In this document: positions 1 to 5,414 of the stretch, piece after piece
How the letters are laid out: the number at the start of each line of letters is the position of its first letter
How positions within the stretch are numbered: the stretch's first letter is position 1
Assembly: GCA_028706585.1 (NCBI GenBank)
Contig: JAQTVX010000073.1
Span: 1-8,455 of the forward strand
DNA length: 8,455 bases
Source of the DNA: Candidatus Krumholzibacteriia bacterium
GTDB taxonomy: Bacteria > Krumholzibacteriota > Krumholzibacteriia > Krumholzibacteriales > Krumholzibacteriaceae
Direction: 5' to 3'
Translations under genes and position numbers: made by a program
The notes under the pieces: model-generated
What the model was told of the DNA's origin: nothing
The model's input: only the letters and a program-made list of their open reading frames with translations
Database searches by the model: none

Positions 1-127
1 CGACGCGAGCGATCTCATCACCCGCGACTCGTTCGTCGAATGCTCTTCTGTGGATACGGTCATGGTGAGATGCCAGATCGGCGTCGAAACGACGACGTGG
101 GGAGCGATAAAGAACCTGTTCAAATAA
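1..127 (+). CDS. C-terminal end of an unrecognised protein (partial)
   Basis: An open frame enters from the left edge (first full codon at 2) and ends at a TAA at 125-127, giving 41 residues. The residues are a mixed polar/hydrophobic stretch with two Cys, followed by a tail Thr-Thr-Thr-Trp-Gly-Ala-Ile-Lys-Asn-Leu-Phe-Lys. Codon use is GC-rich like the confirmed genes, and the stop lies only 12 nt from the convergent stop of the HAD gene, which fits a real gene end. Too little is present to assign a family. The Trp-Gly-x-Ile-Lys tail reminds me of C-terminal tails on secreted proteins of some uncultured Gram-negative phyla, but this is memory and not something shown here. Confidence 0.6.
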   Translation, partial: DASDLITRDSFVECSSVDTVMVRCQIGVETTTWGAIKNLFK

Positions 128-139
128 CCGGGACGGCGT

Positions 140-832
140 CTAACCCGCGTCGACTATTTTTCCCAACAACCCGCCAAGCTGCGCGAGGCTCGAGAGCTTG
201 AGGTCCGCGCCTCCGAGCCCGAGCTCTCTCGTTATGGCCGTCTCGATCAGTATGACGCGCATCCCCGCGGCTCTCGCGCTCTTGACGCCCTTTTCCGCGT
301 CCTCGATCGCCAAGCACCTCCGTGGCGCCAGCCCAAGCTTTTTGGCAGCGACGAGATACGTGCCGGGATGCGGCTTGCATTTCTCGATGTTGTCCTTGCC
401 GACGATTGCGCTGAAACGGTCCTCGAGCCCATTCGCATGGAGGATGGCCCGGATGTCTTCCTTGTACGAGCCCGACGCGATGGCTAGCTTCAAGCCCAAT
501 CGGCCGAAAGCGTCGATGACGCCGACCGCTTCCGGGAACGGCTTGATCGCGCCCGAGCGGCAATACTCCGCATAGATGGGATCCTTTTCAGCGCGAACCG
601 CGGCGGGATCCAGCGACAGGTTGTAGCGCCTGATCTCGCTCTCGGCGCCGCCTCCCCGCGAGGTCCATTCGAGCCAGTATTCGGCGCGGTCGATCGAGTG
701 GCCCCGCTTCGCGAAGACGGCCGAGTACGCCGCGAAATGGTATGGTTCCGAATCGACGATGACGTTGTCGAAATCGAAAATGACCGCGTCGGCCGTTTCC
801 AGGAGGCGCCTGAGCGCGTCGAGATCGTTCAC
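140..832 (-). CDS. HAD-superfamily hydrolase, beta-phosphoglucomutase/phosphatase-like
   Basis: The protein has 230 residues and is probably a cytosolic Mg-dependent phosphotransferase acting on a small phosphorylated metabolite; the substrate is not readable. Motif I is Asp20-Phe-Asp22-Asn-Val-Ile-Val-Asp (nucleophile Asp20, acid/base Asp22). Motif II is Ser120 in AIASGS, motif III is Lys153 in KPHP, and motif IV is Glu177-Asp178 in IEDAEKGV, followed by the AAGM segment typical of HAD subfamily IA. Residues about 29-98 form the helical C1 cap between motifs I and II. Length is normal for the beta-PGM/YniC group. The usual DxDG of motif I reads DxDN here. The start is GTG at 832 because it overlaps the TGA of the upstream membrane-protein gene as GTGA, which implies translational coupling; the frame stays open further upstream, but there it is only a shadow of that gene. 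It is the second gene of a two-gene operon. Confidence 0.9.
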   Translation of the reverse strand: MNDLDALRRLLETADAVIFDFDNVIVDSEPYHFAAYSAVFAKRGHSIDRAEYWLEWTSRGGGAESEIRRYNLSLDPAAVRAEKDPIYAEYCRSGAIKPFPEAVGVIDAFGRLGLKLAIASGSYKEDIRAILHANGLEDRFSAIVGKDNIEKCKPHPGTYLVAAKKLGLAPRRCLAIEDAEKGVKSARAAGMRVILIETAITRELGLGGADLKLSSLAQLGGLLGKIVDAG

Positions 833-1716
833 GGCGCTTCTCCCGGGGGCGTGACGTTCCACTGCCGATCGAGTACGTCGGCCGTGAGGCGGCAAGGCGT
901 CAGATACCGGATGAAACGATACATGAGATAGCACTCGAGGGCGAACGGCGGAAATCCGAGGTAACCGAGCACGGGCATTTCGAAGAGCCTTACGCCGGGG
1001 AGATACGGCACGTTGTAGTTCCATTTGGCGAGCGCCCGAAAGTTCCACGACTCCCACAGAATCCCGCAGATCGCGCCCGAGATGAGAAGCGAGACGAAGA
1101 GAGCGTAGTCGCCGGCGCGGAACATGCGGGAGAAGGACCCTATCCCGAGCCTGTCGTTCATCCCCTCGAACAGGAGCAGGGCGCCGATCCACGGAAGCGG
1201 GGCCAGCCACGGTGAGGGAAAGAGAAGAACTATCACGATCAGGGAGAGGCCGGCGAAGAAGAACGCCGTTTCCGTTTTCCGGCCGAAGGCCCTCGGTATG
1301 CGGCCGCGCAGGCGCTCTCCCACGACCGATTCAATGAGCTCGGCGGTGACGAAAACGGCCGGGGAGATTGTCGCGTACGACCACGCGTAGCCGAGCCAGC
1401 GCCCCGCGGCGGTCGGCGGGAGGTTCACGTACGACCAATTCTTGAGGACGAGGTTCAGACCCTCGAACGCGTACCAGGTGACGATGGAGATAGGCACGAG
1501 GAATACAAGCTCCCGGCGGCGGGACGAAAGCGGCGATTCGCCTTTTCGCGCCGCGACGAGCGCGTCGACGAAGATGATGTAGCCCGTCCACACCAGGGGA
1601 GTGAAGTATGTTCCGACCCACACGTTTCCGGCGAACAAGAAGAGCTCGGCGGCGAGAATGATCAGCATGCCCGCGAGCCCGTAAAGCGGAAAGCGTCTGT
1701 GTTTCTGTTCGATCAT
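829..1716 (-). CDS. Uncharacterised polytopic membrane protein
   Basis: The protein has 295 residues with about eight hydrophobic segments (roughly residues 11-30, 38-56, 69-90, 107-130, 148-166, 172-186, 203-222 and 247-268) and a basic N-terminus, so it is an integral inner-membrane protein. I do not recognise the family. It is rich in Trp/Tyr at loop borders. Two blocks resemble each other: residues 81-100 (starting Trp-Tyr, with Lys-Asn-Trp-Ser-Tyr and ending Leu-Pro) and residues 221-240 (starting Trp-Glu, with Lys-Trp-Asn-Tyr and ending Leu-Pro). Each is followed by a Gly-Tyr-containing hydrophobic segment, which suggests an internal duplication. The start is ATG at 1716, with GGGGA a few bases upstream; an upstream TTG at 1770 would add 18 unlikely basic residues and no better ribosome site. 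Its stop overlaps the start of the HAD gene by 4 nt, so the two are co-expressed and may act on the same process. Confidence 0.8.
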   Translation of the reverse strand: MIEQKHRRFPLYGLAGMLIILAAELFLFAGNVWVGTYFTPLVWTGYIIFVDALVAARKGESPLSSRRRELVFLVPISIVTWYAFEGLNLVLKNWSYVNLPPTAAGRWLGYAWSYATISPAVFVTAELIESVVGERLRGRIPRAFGRKTETAFFFAGLSLIVIVLLFPSPWLAPLPWIGALLLFEGMNDRLGIGSFSRMFRAGDYALFVSLLISGAICGILWESWNFRALAKWNYNVPYLPGVRLFEMPVLGYLGFPPFALECYLMYRFIRYLTPCRLTADVLDRQWNVTPPGEAP

Positions 1717-1809
1717 GAGAGATCCCCGCAATCGGCATGAGCGCGCGCGGCGCAAAACGGGAAAAGGCAATTTAGATTGACGTTAGCGCCGCAAGCCTTT
1801 ACTCTAACG

Positions 1810-1818
1810 TGGCATAAT
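1810..1818 (+). promoter_or_regulatory. Candidate extended -10 promoter for the SLC13 transporter gene
   Basis: TGG followed by CATAAT (1813-1818, 5 of 6 to TATAAT) forms an extended -10 element. There is no good -35 at the matching distance. A TTGACG at 1777-1782 is 30 nt upstream of this -10, too far, but would pair at 17 nt with a weak TACTCT. The predicted start near 1825 gives a leader of about 33 nt to the ATG at 1858. The element overlaps the -10 of the opposite-strand promoter. Confidence 0.35.
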
Positions 1819-1844
1819 CTATCACGGTTCGAATGCCGAGACAA
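1816..1844 (-). promoter_or_regulatory. Candidate sigma-70-type promoter for the membrane protein/HAD operon
   Basis: Reading the minus strand: TTGTCT (1844-1839), a 17-nt spacer, then TAGATT (1821-1816). The -10 hexamer is preceded directly by TGA, matching the extended -10 TGn pattern. The predicted start near 1809 leaves a leader of about 93 nt before the ATG at 1716. Each hexamer matches consensus at 4 of 6 positions. Orientation and spacing are right, but there is no experimental support. Confidence 0.4.
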
Positions 1845-1857
1845 GGGCTGCTTTCGA

Positions 1858-3390
1858 ATGCAGACTAATGTCGATATCCGCTACGCCTTTCGCCATCGCT
1901 GCGGCATGATCCTCGGTCCCGCGCTTTTCTTCCTGATTCTCCTCCTGCCGGAGAGCATTCTCCCGAAAGGATCGAAGCGGGTCGCCGCGGTGACGGCGCT
2001 CATGGCGACGTGGTGGATCTGCGAGAGTATTCCCCTGGCCGCCACGGCGCTCATTCCGCTGGTTGCTTTTCCGTTCATGAAGATCGTGCCCGTTCGGGAC
2101 GTGGCCGCCTCATATGGCGCCCCGGAAATATTTCTTTTCATGGGAGGCTTCTTCATCGCGGTGGCGATGCAGCGGTGGAACCTCGATCGCAGAATCGCGC
2201 TGGGTATCGTCTGCCTCTTCGGGTGCCGCGGCCGCCGCATCATTCTCGGCTTCATGATCGCGACGGCTTTCATATCCATGTGGGTCTCCAATACGGCGAC
2301 GGCCATGATGATGTACCCCATAGCGATCGCCGTGTTGACGACGCTCGAGAAGCACGGCGGGGGCGCGAGCGGATTCGGCGATTTCAGGATGGCGCTTCTT
2401 TTCTCGCTCGCATATGCGGCGAGCATCGGCGGGATCGGCACGCTGATCGGCACGCCGCCCAATCTCGTCTTCGCGGCGCAGGTGCGAACGCTCTTTCCGG
2501 AAGCGGAGGAGATAAGCTTCGTGAAATGGATGGCGGTGGGGATTCCATTCGTCGTTCTGTTTCTGCCGATCGCGTGGCTGTACATCACGAGGGTCGCCCT
2601 CAGGGGAGCGGGCATGGATTTCGGCGGTGCGGGAGCGGCGATCAAGGCGGCGCGCCGCGAGCTCGGTCCCATGAGCAGGGGAGAGAAGCTCACCCTCGCC
2701 GTATTCGTCTGCGCGGTCGCCGCTTGGGTGACGCGCGGCGATCTGACGATCGGCGGCCGCACGATCGCCGGTTGGGAATCCTACGGAGACCTCGGGAACT
2801 ACATCCATGATTCAACGATCGCAGTCGCCGCCGCACTCGCGCTCTTCATAATGCCCGTGGATTGGAAGCGCGGGGAGTTCCTCCTCGATTGGACCGCGGC
2901 GAAGGAGATTCCATGGGGGATCCTGGTCCTTTTCGGCGGAGGCATAGCCCTCGGCAAGGGCTTCATCGAAAGCGGTCTCGCCTCCAAGATAGCCGGTGTC
3001 GTGGGCCTCTGCGCCGGAACGCCCGCCATTGTGATGGTGGTGCTCGTCTCCATTCTGGTGACCTTTCTTACCGAGATCACCTCCAACACGGCGGTTGCGA
3101 CGATCATGCTCCCAATCCTGGCCGCGACGGCCGTCGGGCTCGGGATTCATCCGTTTCTCCTCATGATTCCGGCCGCGATCTCGGCTTCGTGCGCCTTCAT
3201 GCTTCCCGTGGCAACGCCGCCGAACGCCATCGTCTTCGGGAGCGGTCATATATCGATGGCGAAAATGGTGCGGGTCGGCCTCGTCATGAACCTCATCGGC
3301 GTCGTTCTCGTCACGCTCGTCATGTATCTCTTGGCGATTCCCGTATTCCACATTTCGCCCTCCGGCTTGCCCGCATGGGCGCATCCCTGA
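1858..3390 (+). CDS. SLC13/DASS-family sodium:dicarboxylate symporter
   Basis: A secondary transporter of the inner membrane with 510 residues. By family knowledge it couples inward Na+ flow to uptake of C4 dicarboxylates such as succinate, fumarate and malate, or a related anion. Both signature motifs are present: Ser144-Asn-Thr146 in the first half and Ser409-Asn-Thr411 in the second, the Na+ and carboxylate sites of the two inverted repeats in VcINDY-type carriers. Conserved GTPPN (198-202) and ATPPN (452-456) follow each. About eleven hydrophobic segments plus re-entrant loops span residues 16-495, with a hydrophilic mid-loop at about 247-280. Length fits the family (450-550). The start is ATG at 1858, with AAGGG 10 nt upstream. 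A TTG at 1777 in the same frame would add 27 residues unlike the family and cover the promoter; ATG at 1906 is possible but would start almost inside TM1. It appears to be transcribed alone. Substrate specificity cannot be read from sequence. Confidence 0.93.
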   Translation: MQTNVDIRYAFRHRCGMILGPALFFLILLLPESILPKGSKRVAAVTALMATWWICESIPLAATALIPLVAFPFMKIVPVRDVAASYGAPEIFLFMGGFFIAVAMQRWNLDRRIALGIVCLFGCRGRRIILGFMIATAFISMWVSNTATAMMMYPIAIAVLTTLEKHGGGASGFGDFRMALLFSLAYAASIGGIGTLIGTPPNLVFAAQVRTLFPEAEEISFVKWMAVGIPFVVLFLPIAWLYITRVALRGAGMDFGGAGAAIKAARRELGPMSRGEKLTLAVFVCAVAAWVTRGDLTIGGRTIAGWESYGDLGNYIHDSTIAVAAALALFIMPVDWKRGEFLLDWTAAKEIPWGILVLFGGGIALGKGFIESGLASKIAGVVGLCAGTPAIVMVVLVSILVTFLTEITSNTAVATIMLPILAATAVGLGIHPFLLMIPAAISASCAFMLPVATPPNAIVFGSGHISMAKMVRVGLVMNLIGVVLVTLVMYLLAIPVFHISPSGLPAWAHP

Positions 3391-3420
3391 GCAGAGAGAC
3401 CGCACGAACGAATGTGCGGA

Positions 3421-3460
3421 GAAAAAAAGACTTGGGTTGCGGCCGCGTTAATCATATCCT
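3421..3460 (+). promoter_or_regulatory. Tentative promoter with A-tract for the PP2C phosphatase gene
   Basis: The 162-nt gap between the transporter and phosphatase genes contains TTGGGT (3432-3437), a 17-nt spacer and TATCCT (3455-3460). A run of seven A (3422-3428) lies just upstream of the -35, where an UP element would sit. The hexamers match consensus at only 3 and 4 of 6. The predicted start near 3467 gives a leader of about 86 nt to the ATG at 3553 and would exclude the upstream in-frame ATG at 3463 as the start. Confidence 0.25.
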
Positions 3461-3552
3461 GAATGGATGCGGGGTCCCGCGGGGGCCGTTCAATTGCGAT
3501 CGCGATGAAGGTGCGTGGGAACGATTGGCGTTCAGCAGGCAAGGCAGACCGA

Positions 3553-4380
3553 ATGACGAGCGCTGAGAATACATCCATCAAATTCATTTTCGGCGCCTCC
3601 AGCGATCGAGGATCCGTACGCGAGCGTAACGAGGACTACTACGGCATCTTCGTGCCTGAAACGGACGCGCTCGCGGCGGACTTGGGGGTGCTGGCAGTCG
3701 TGGCCGACGGCATGGGGGGGCATCTCGAGGGGGCGGCCGCGAGCAAGAAGTCGGTCGAGGTTCTCGGGAGCGTATATTATGAGGGGACGGGCGCGGCGGT
3801 GCGCGAGGAAGGGCACGGCGGCGTTTTGCACGAATCGCGCGGAAAGCCGGCTCCCTCGACCGTTAACCGGCTTCGCTGGGCGTTTCTCGAGGCGAACCGG
3901 CAGGTGTTCGAGACGGTCGGTGAAGGGCACAACGGCATGGCCGGCACGACGTGCACGGCAGTCGTTTTTCTCCCCGAGGTGATTCACATCGCGCACGCGG
4001 GGGATTCCCGCGCCTATCTCCTGAGAAAAGGCGGAATAGAGCAAATCACGGAGGATCATAGCGTCGTCGGCGAGATGGTTCGAAAGGGAATGCTGAGCAG
4101 GGAAGAGGCGTTGAAGCACCCGCACCGGAACGTCATCACAAAAGCTGTGGGCCTGCGGGGGAAGCTCGAAGTCGATATCTCGGAATCGATACCCATTGAA
4201 AAAGGGGATCGCATTCTAATATGCTCCGACGGTCTCTTTTCGATGCTCGACGAGGACGAGATCGCTCGTGTAGCCGCCGACGGCACTCCGGAAAAAGTCT
4301 GTCGAAAGCTCATCAAGCGGGCGAAGGAAGAGGGCGGGAGCGACAACGTCACGGTGATCATCGCCGAGAAGATAGCATGA
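3553..4380 (+). CDS. PP2C-family Ser/Thr protein phosphatase (PrpC/PstP-like)
   Basis: A 275-residue stand-alone PP2C domain with no membrane segment, so probably cytosolic. By family it is a Mn/Mg-dependent phosphatase removing phosphate from Ser/Thr, usually opposing a Hanks-type kinase or resetting an anti-sigma switch. The full motif set is visible: Arg23/Arg25-Asn-Glu-Asp28, Asp52-Gly-Met-Gly-Gly, GMAGTT (128-133), HAGDSR (148-153), ITKAVG (195-200), Ser225-Asp226-Gly-Leu and Ser263-Asp264-Asn-Val-Thr. All metal-binding Asp residues are kept, so it should be active. Residues about 76-104 form a Gly/Glu-rich insertion before the helical part. The start is ATG at 3553, placed about 18 residues before the conserved SDRG segment; in-frame ATGs at 3463 and 3505 lack a ribosome site and add low-complexity Arg/Gly residues. 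No kinase, STAS or FHA gene is present in the window, so its partner is unknown. Confidence 0.92.
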   Translation: MTSAENTSIKFIFGASSDRGSVRERNEDYYGIFVPETDALAADLGVLAVVADGMGGHLEGAAASKKSVEVLGSVYYEGTGAAVREEGHGGVLHESRGKPAPSTVNRLRWAFLEANRQVFETVGEGHNGMAGTTCTAVVFLPEVIHIAHAGDSRAYLLRKGGIEQITEDHSVVGEMVRKGMLSREEALKHPHRNVITKAVGLRGKLEVDISESIPIEKGDRILICSDGLFSMLDEDEIARVAADGTPEKVCRKLIKRAKEEGGSDNVTVIIAEKIA

Positions 4381-4388
4381 ATGCCCGC

Positions 4389-4413
4389 GCCGCGCGGTCG
4401 GATTCCCCGCGGC
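4389..4413. terminator. GC-rich hairpin between convergent genes, possible weak terminator
   Basis: GCCGCG (4389-4394) pairs with CGCGGC (4408-4413). Two further inner G-C pairs lie beyond a single mismatch, and the loop is about 7 nt. It lies 9 nt after the phosphatase stop and 27 nt beyond the stop of the opposite-strand outer-membrane protein. No U-tract follows on either strand, so it is not a canonical intrinsic terminator; it could stabilise 3' ends or assist Rho-dependent ends. Confidence 0.2.
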
Positions 4414-4439
4414 CGGAACGGTCCCGAACGACTATTTCC

Positions 4440-5084
4440 CTAGAAAACGATATTCAGTGCCGCGCCGACTAGCGTTCTGTCACCGCGGCCGGCCTCGATG
4501 AGAAGCTGCGCTTCGTTCGATAGCGGCACCTTCACGCCAGCCCTGAAGATGGTTTCGGATTCGGTTGCGTCGTCGTTGGTAGAGCAGAGACACTCCGCGG
4601 CGGCGTTATTGCTCTTCTCGTCGATCTGCTCGATGCCCACGATGAACGAGAGATAGGGCTCTATCACGCCTTTCGAATGCGTCTCTATGCAGCCGCTCGC
4701 GAGAATGCCCAGGCCGAGAATGAATCGCCCCACGGCATCCGACGTGAGGTTTCCGACCGATGCGTCGAGCGCGAGATTGATCGGGAGCTCGGGACGGCTC
4801 TCGAGGACCACAACCTTCAAGTCGATACCGCCGCCGTAGGAAGTCTCTTCGCACGCGCGATCCACGCCCAGCTGAATCCCGAAGTCGCTCACCTTAGATA
4901 TGTTGAAACGCATGCTCAGGCCGGTGCGGAAAGCATCATTGCCGGCGAGCATGAACACGCTCCCCTCTCCGTCCGGCGCGGCGCCAGCGCCGCCGAACTG
5001 CCCCAGCGTCTGTGCCATGAGGCCTCCATGAATCGAGGAAAGAAGCAGGATTGACAGCACCGTTATAGCCTTTCGCGTGTTCAT
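4440..5084 (-). CDS. Exported, probable outer-membrane beta-barrel protein (unknown family)
   Basis: The protein has 214 residues. It begins with Met-Asn-Thr-Arg-Lys and a hydrophobic core (residues 6-18), with a likely signal peptidase I site after Ala24 (Leu-Met-Ala|Gln). No lipobox cysteine is seen. The rest alternates polar and hydrophobic residues in strand-like stretches (about 57-73, 83-95, 101-112, 118-130, 140-153, 178-187, 192-200, 204-214) and ends in Asn-Ile-Val-Phe. A C-terminal Phe on the last strand is the usual BAM-complex recognition feature of outer-membrane barrels. Eight strands and this length fit a small OmpA/OmpX-size barrel. Four cysteines (78, 132, 165, 167) could form disulfides in exposed loops. 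The start is ATG at 5084, with GGAG 10 nt upstream; the frame opens at 5150, but the upstream part would bury the signal peptide. Monocistronic, convergent with the phosphatase. No family recognised. Confidence 0.8.
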   Translation of the reverse strand: MNTRKAITVLSILLLSSIHGGLMAQTLGQFGGAGAAPDGEGSVFMLAGNDAFRTGLSMRFNISKVSDFGIQLGVDRACEETSYGGGIDLKVVVLESRPELPINLALDASVGNLTSDAVGRFILGLGILASGCIETHSKGVIEPYLSFIVGIEQIDEKSNNAAAECLCSTNDDATESETIFRAGVKVPLSNEAQLLIEAGRGDRTLVGAALNIVF

Positions 5085-5220
5085 CCCCGCTGTGCTCCAT
5101 TCGTCGAAAAAGCCGATCGATCGGGCCCGGAATCGATGAAAATATACCATGAATTCCGCCTTTCGAAAAGTGTATTATGCCGGGCGCACGCCAAAAGCGC
5201 GGCGTTTTCTAACCAATTGT

Positions 5221-5248
5221 ATTATAATCACATACGGCTTCATGTCTA
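5221..5248 (-). promoter_or_regulatory. Sigma-70-type promoter for the outer-membrane protein gene
   Basis: On the minus strand, TAGACA (5248-5243, 5 of 6 to consensus) is followed by a 16-nt spacer and a perfect TATAAT (5226-5221). The expected start near 5213 gives a leader of about 130 nt to the ATG at 5084. This is one of the two best promoters in the window. Confidence 0.6.
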
Positions 5249-5297
5249 GGCCGGCGCATGTCTCGATACCGCCGGAAAAAACTCTTGGAAATAGGTA

Positions 5298-5326
5298 TTG
5301 ACACCCCATATCTGGTATGTAATATT
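5298..5326 (+). promoter_or_regulatory. Sigma-70-type promoter of nrdJ
   Basis: A perfect TTGACA (5298-5303) is followed, after 17 nt, by AATATT (5321-5326) carrying an upstream TGT that fits the extended -10 pattern; with a 16-nt spacer the -10 reads TAATAT. Either matches 4 of 6. The expected start near 5333 leaves a leader of about 80 nt before the ATG at 5415. Six A (5276-5281) lie about 17 nt upstream of the -35. The promoter is overlapped by two NrdR-box-like sites. Confidence 0.6.
5303..5318 (+). promoter_or_regulatory. NrdR-box-like site 1 (in the -35/-10 spacer of nrdJ)
   Basis: This 16-mer matches the published NrdR box pattern (acaCwAtATaTwGtgt) at 11 of 16 positions by eye, including the central ATAT and the conserved C (5306) and G (5315). 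It sits within a larger 20-bp imperfect dyad (5301-5320) with 14 of 20 symmetric positions. Binding here would cover the promoter spacer. It is the weaker of the two sites in the core (7 of 10) but the more symmetric. Confidence 0.45.
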
Positions 5327-5334
5327 CTGTCTCG

Positions 5335-5350
5335 CCCCAATATATAGAAG
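5335..5350 (+). promoter_or_regulatory. NrdR-box-like site 2 (just downstream of the nrdJ start)
   Basis: The 10-bp core CAATATATAG (5338-5347) agrees with the NrdR core CwATATwTwG at all ten positions; the outer three bases on each side match poorly (11 of 16 overall). Its centre is 32 bp from that of site 1, about three helical turns, which is the spacing known for paired NrdR boxes. Its position at about +2 to +17 suits repression of nrdJ. Confidence 0.5.
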
Positions 5351-5414
5351 CGAGCGATTGCGGGCAGAACAAGCGGGCTTAGCATTATAACTTATTGCGA
5401 GAACGGGGGTTAGC

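Larger units (their letters stand above)
5085..5414. other. Divergent intergenic region between the outer-membrane protein and nrdJ
   Basis: This 330-nt gene-free stretch is AT-richer than its flanks. It contains a minus-strand promoter at 5221-5248 with a leader of about 130 nt, and a plus-strand promoter at 5298-5326 with two NrdR-box-like sites. It also contains a GC-rich inverted repeat CCGGCG/CGCCGG (5251-5256 and 5270-5275, 13-nt loop) followed by six A. A perfect 12-bp palindrome CCGATCGATCGG (5113-5124) lies in the leader of the outer-membrane protein. I see no cobalamin riboswitch, tRNA or credible small ORF here. Confidence 0.7.

Noticed and set aside
129..161. GC inverted repeats with a short T-run between the left-edge gene and the HAD gene, as a terminator
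   Set aside because: Only 4-bp alternative stems can be formed, with 11-12 nt loops and five T some distance away; too weak to call.
833..1210. N-terminal extension of the HAD enzyme frame up to 1210
   Set aside because: The extension lies wholly inside the membrane-protein gene in another frame and has an Arg/Ser/Pro-rich shadow composition; the GTGA overlap at 829-832 gives the natural start.
1881..3405. Several minus-strand and alternative-frame open frames across the SLC13 transporter gene
   Set aside because: They are shadows of a GC-rich gene: low-complexity Arg/His/Pro-rich translations with no motifs or ribosome sites.
3400..3428. Hairpin after the transporter gene taken as an intrinsic terminator
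   Set aside because: It is followed by A, not T, on the plus strand, and on the minus strand the T-run precedes the stem, so it fits a terminator in neither direction.
4378..4472. Short frame overlapping the phosphatase stop (ATGA at 4377) as a small gene of 31 codons
   Set aside because: No ribosome site of its own, an Arg/Ser/Pro-rich product, and it runs into the convergent outer-membrane protein gene.
5327..5414. A cobalamin riboswitch upstream of the B12-dependent nrdJ
   Set aside because: The leader is only about 80 nt and I see no B12-box-like sequence or multi-stem structure; the region is explained by promoter and NrdR-like boxes.
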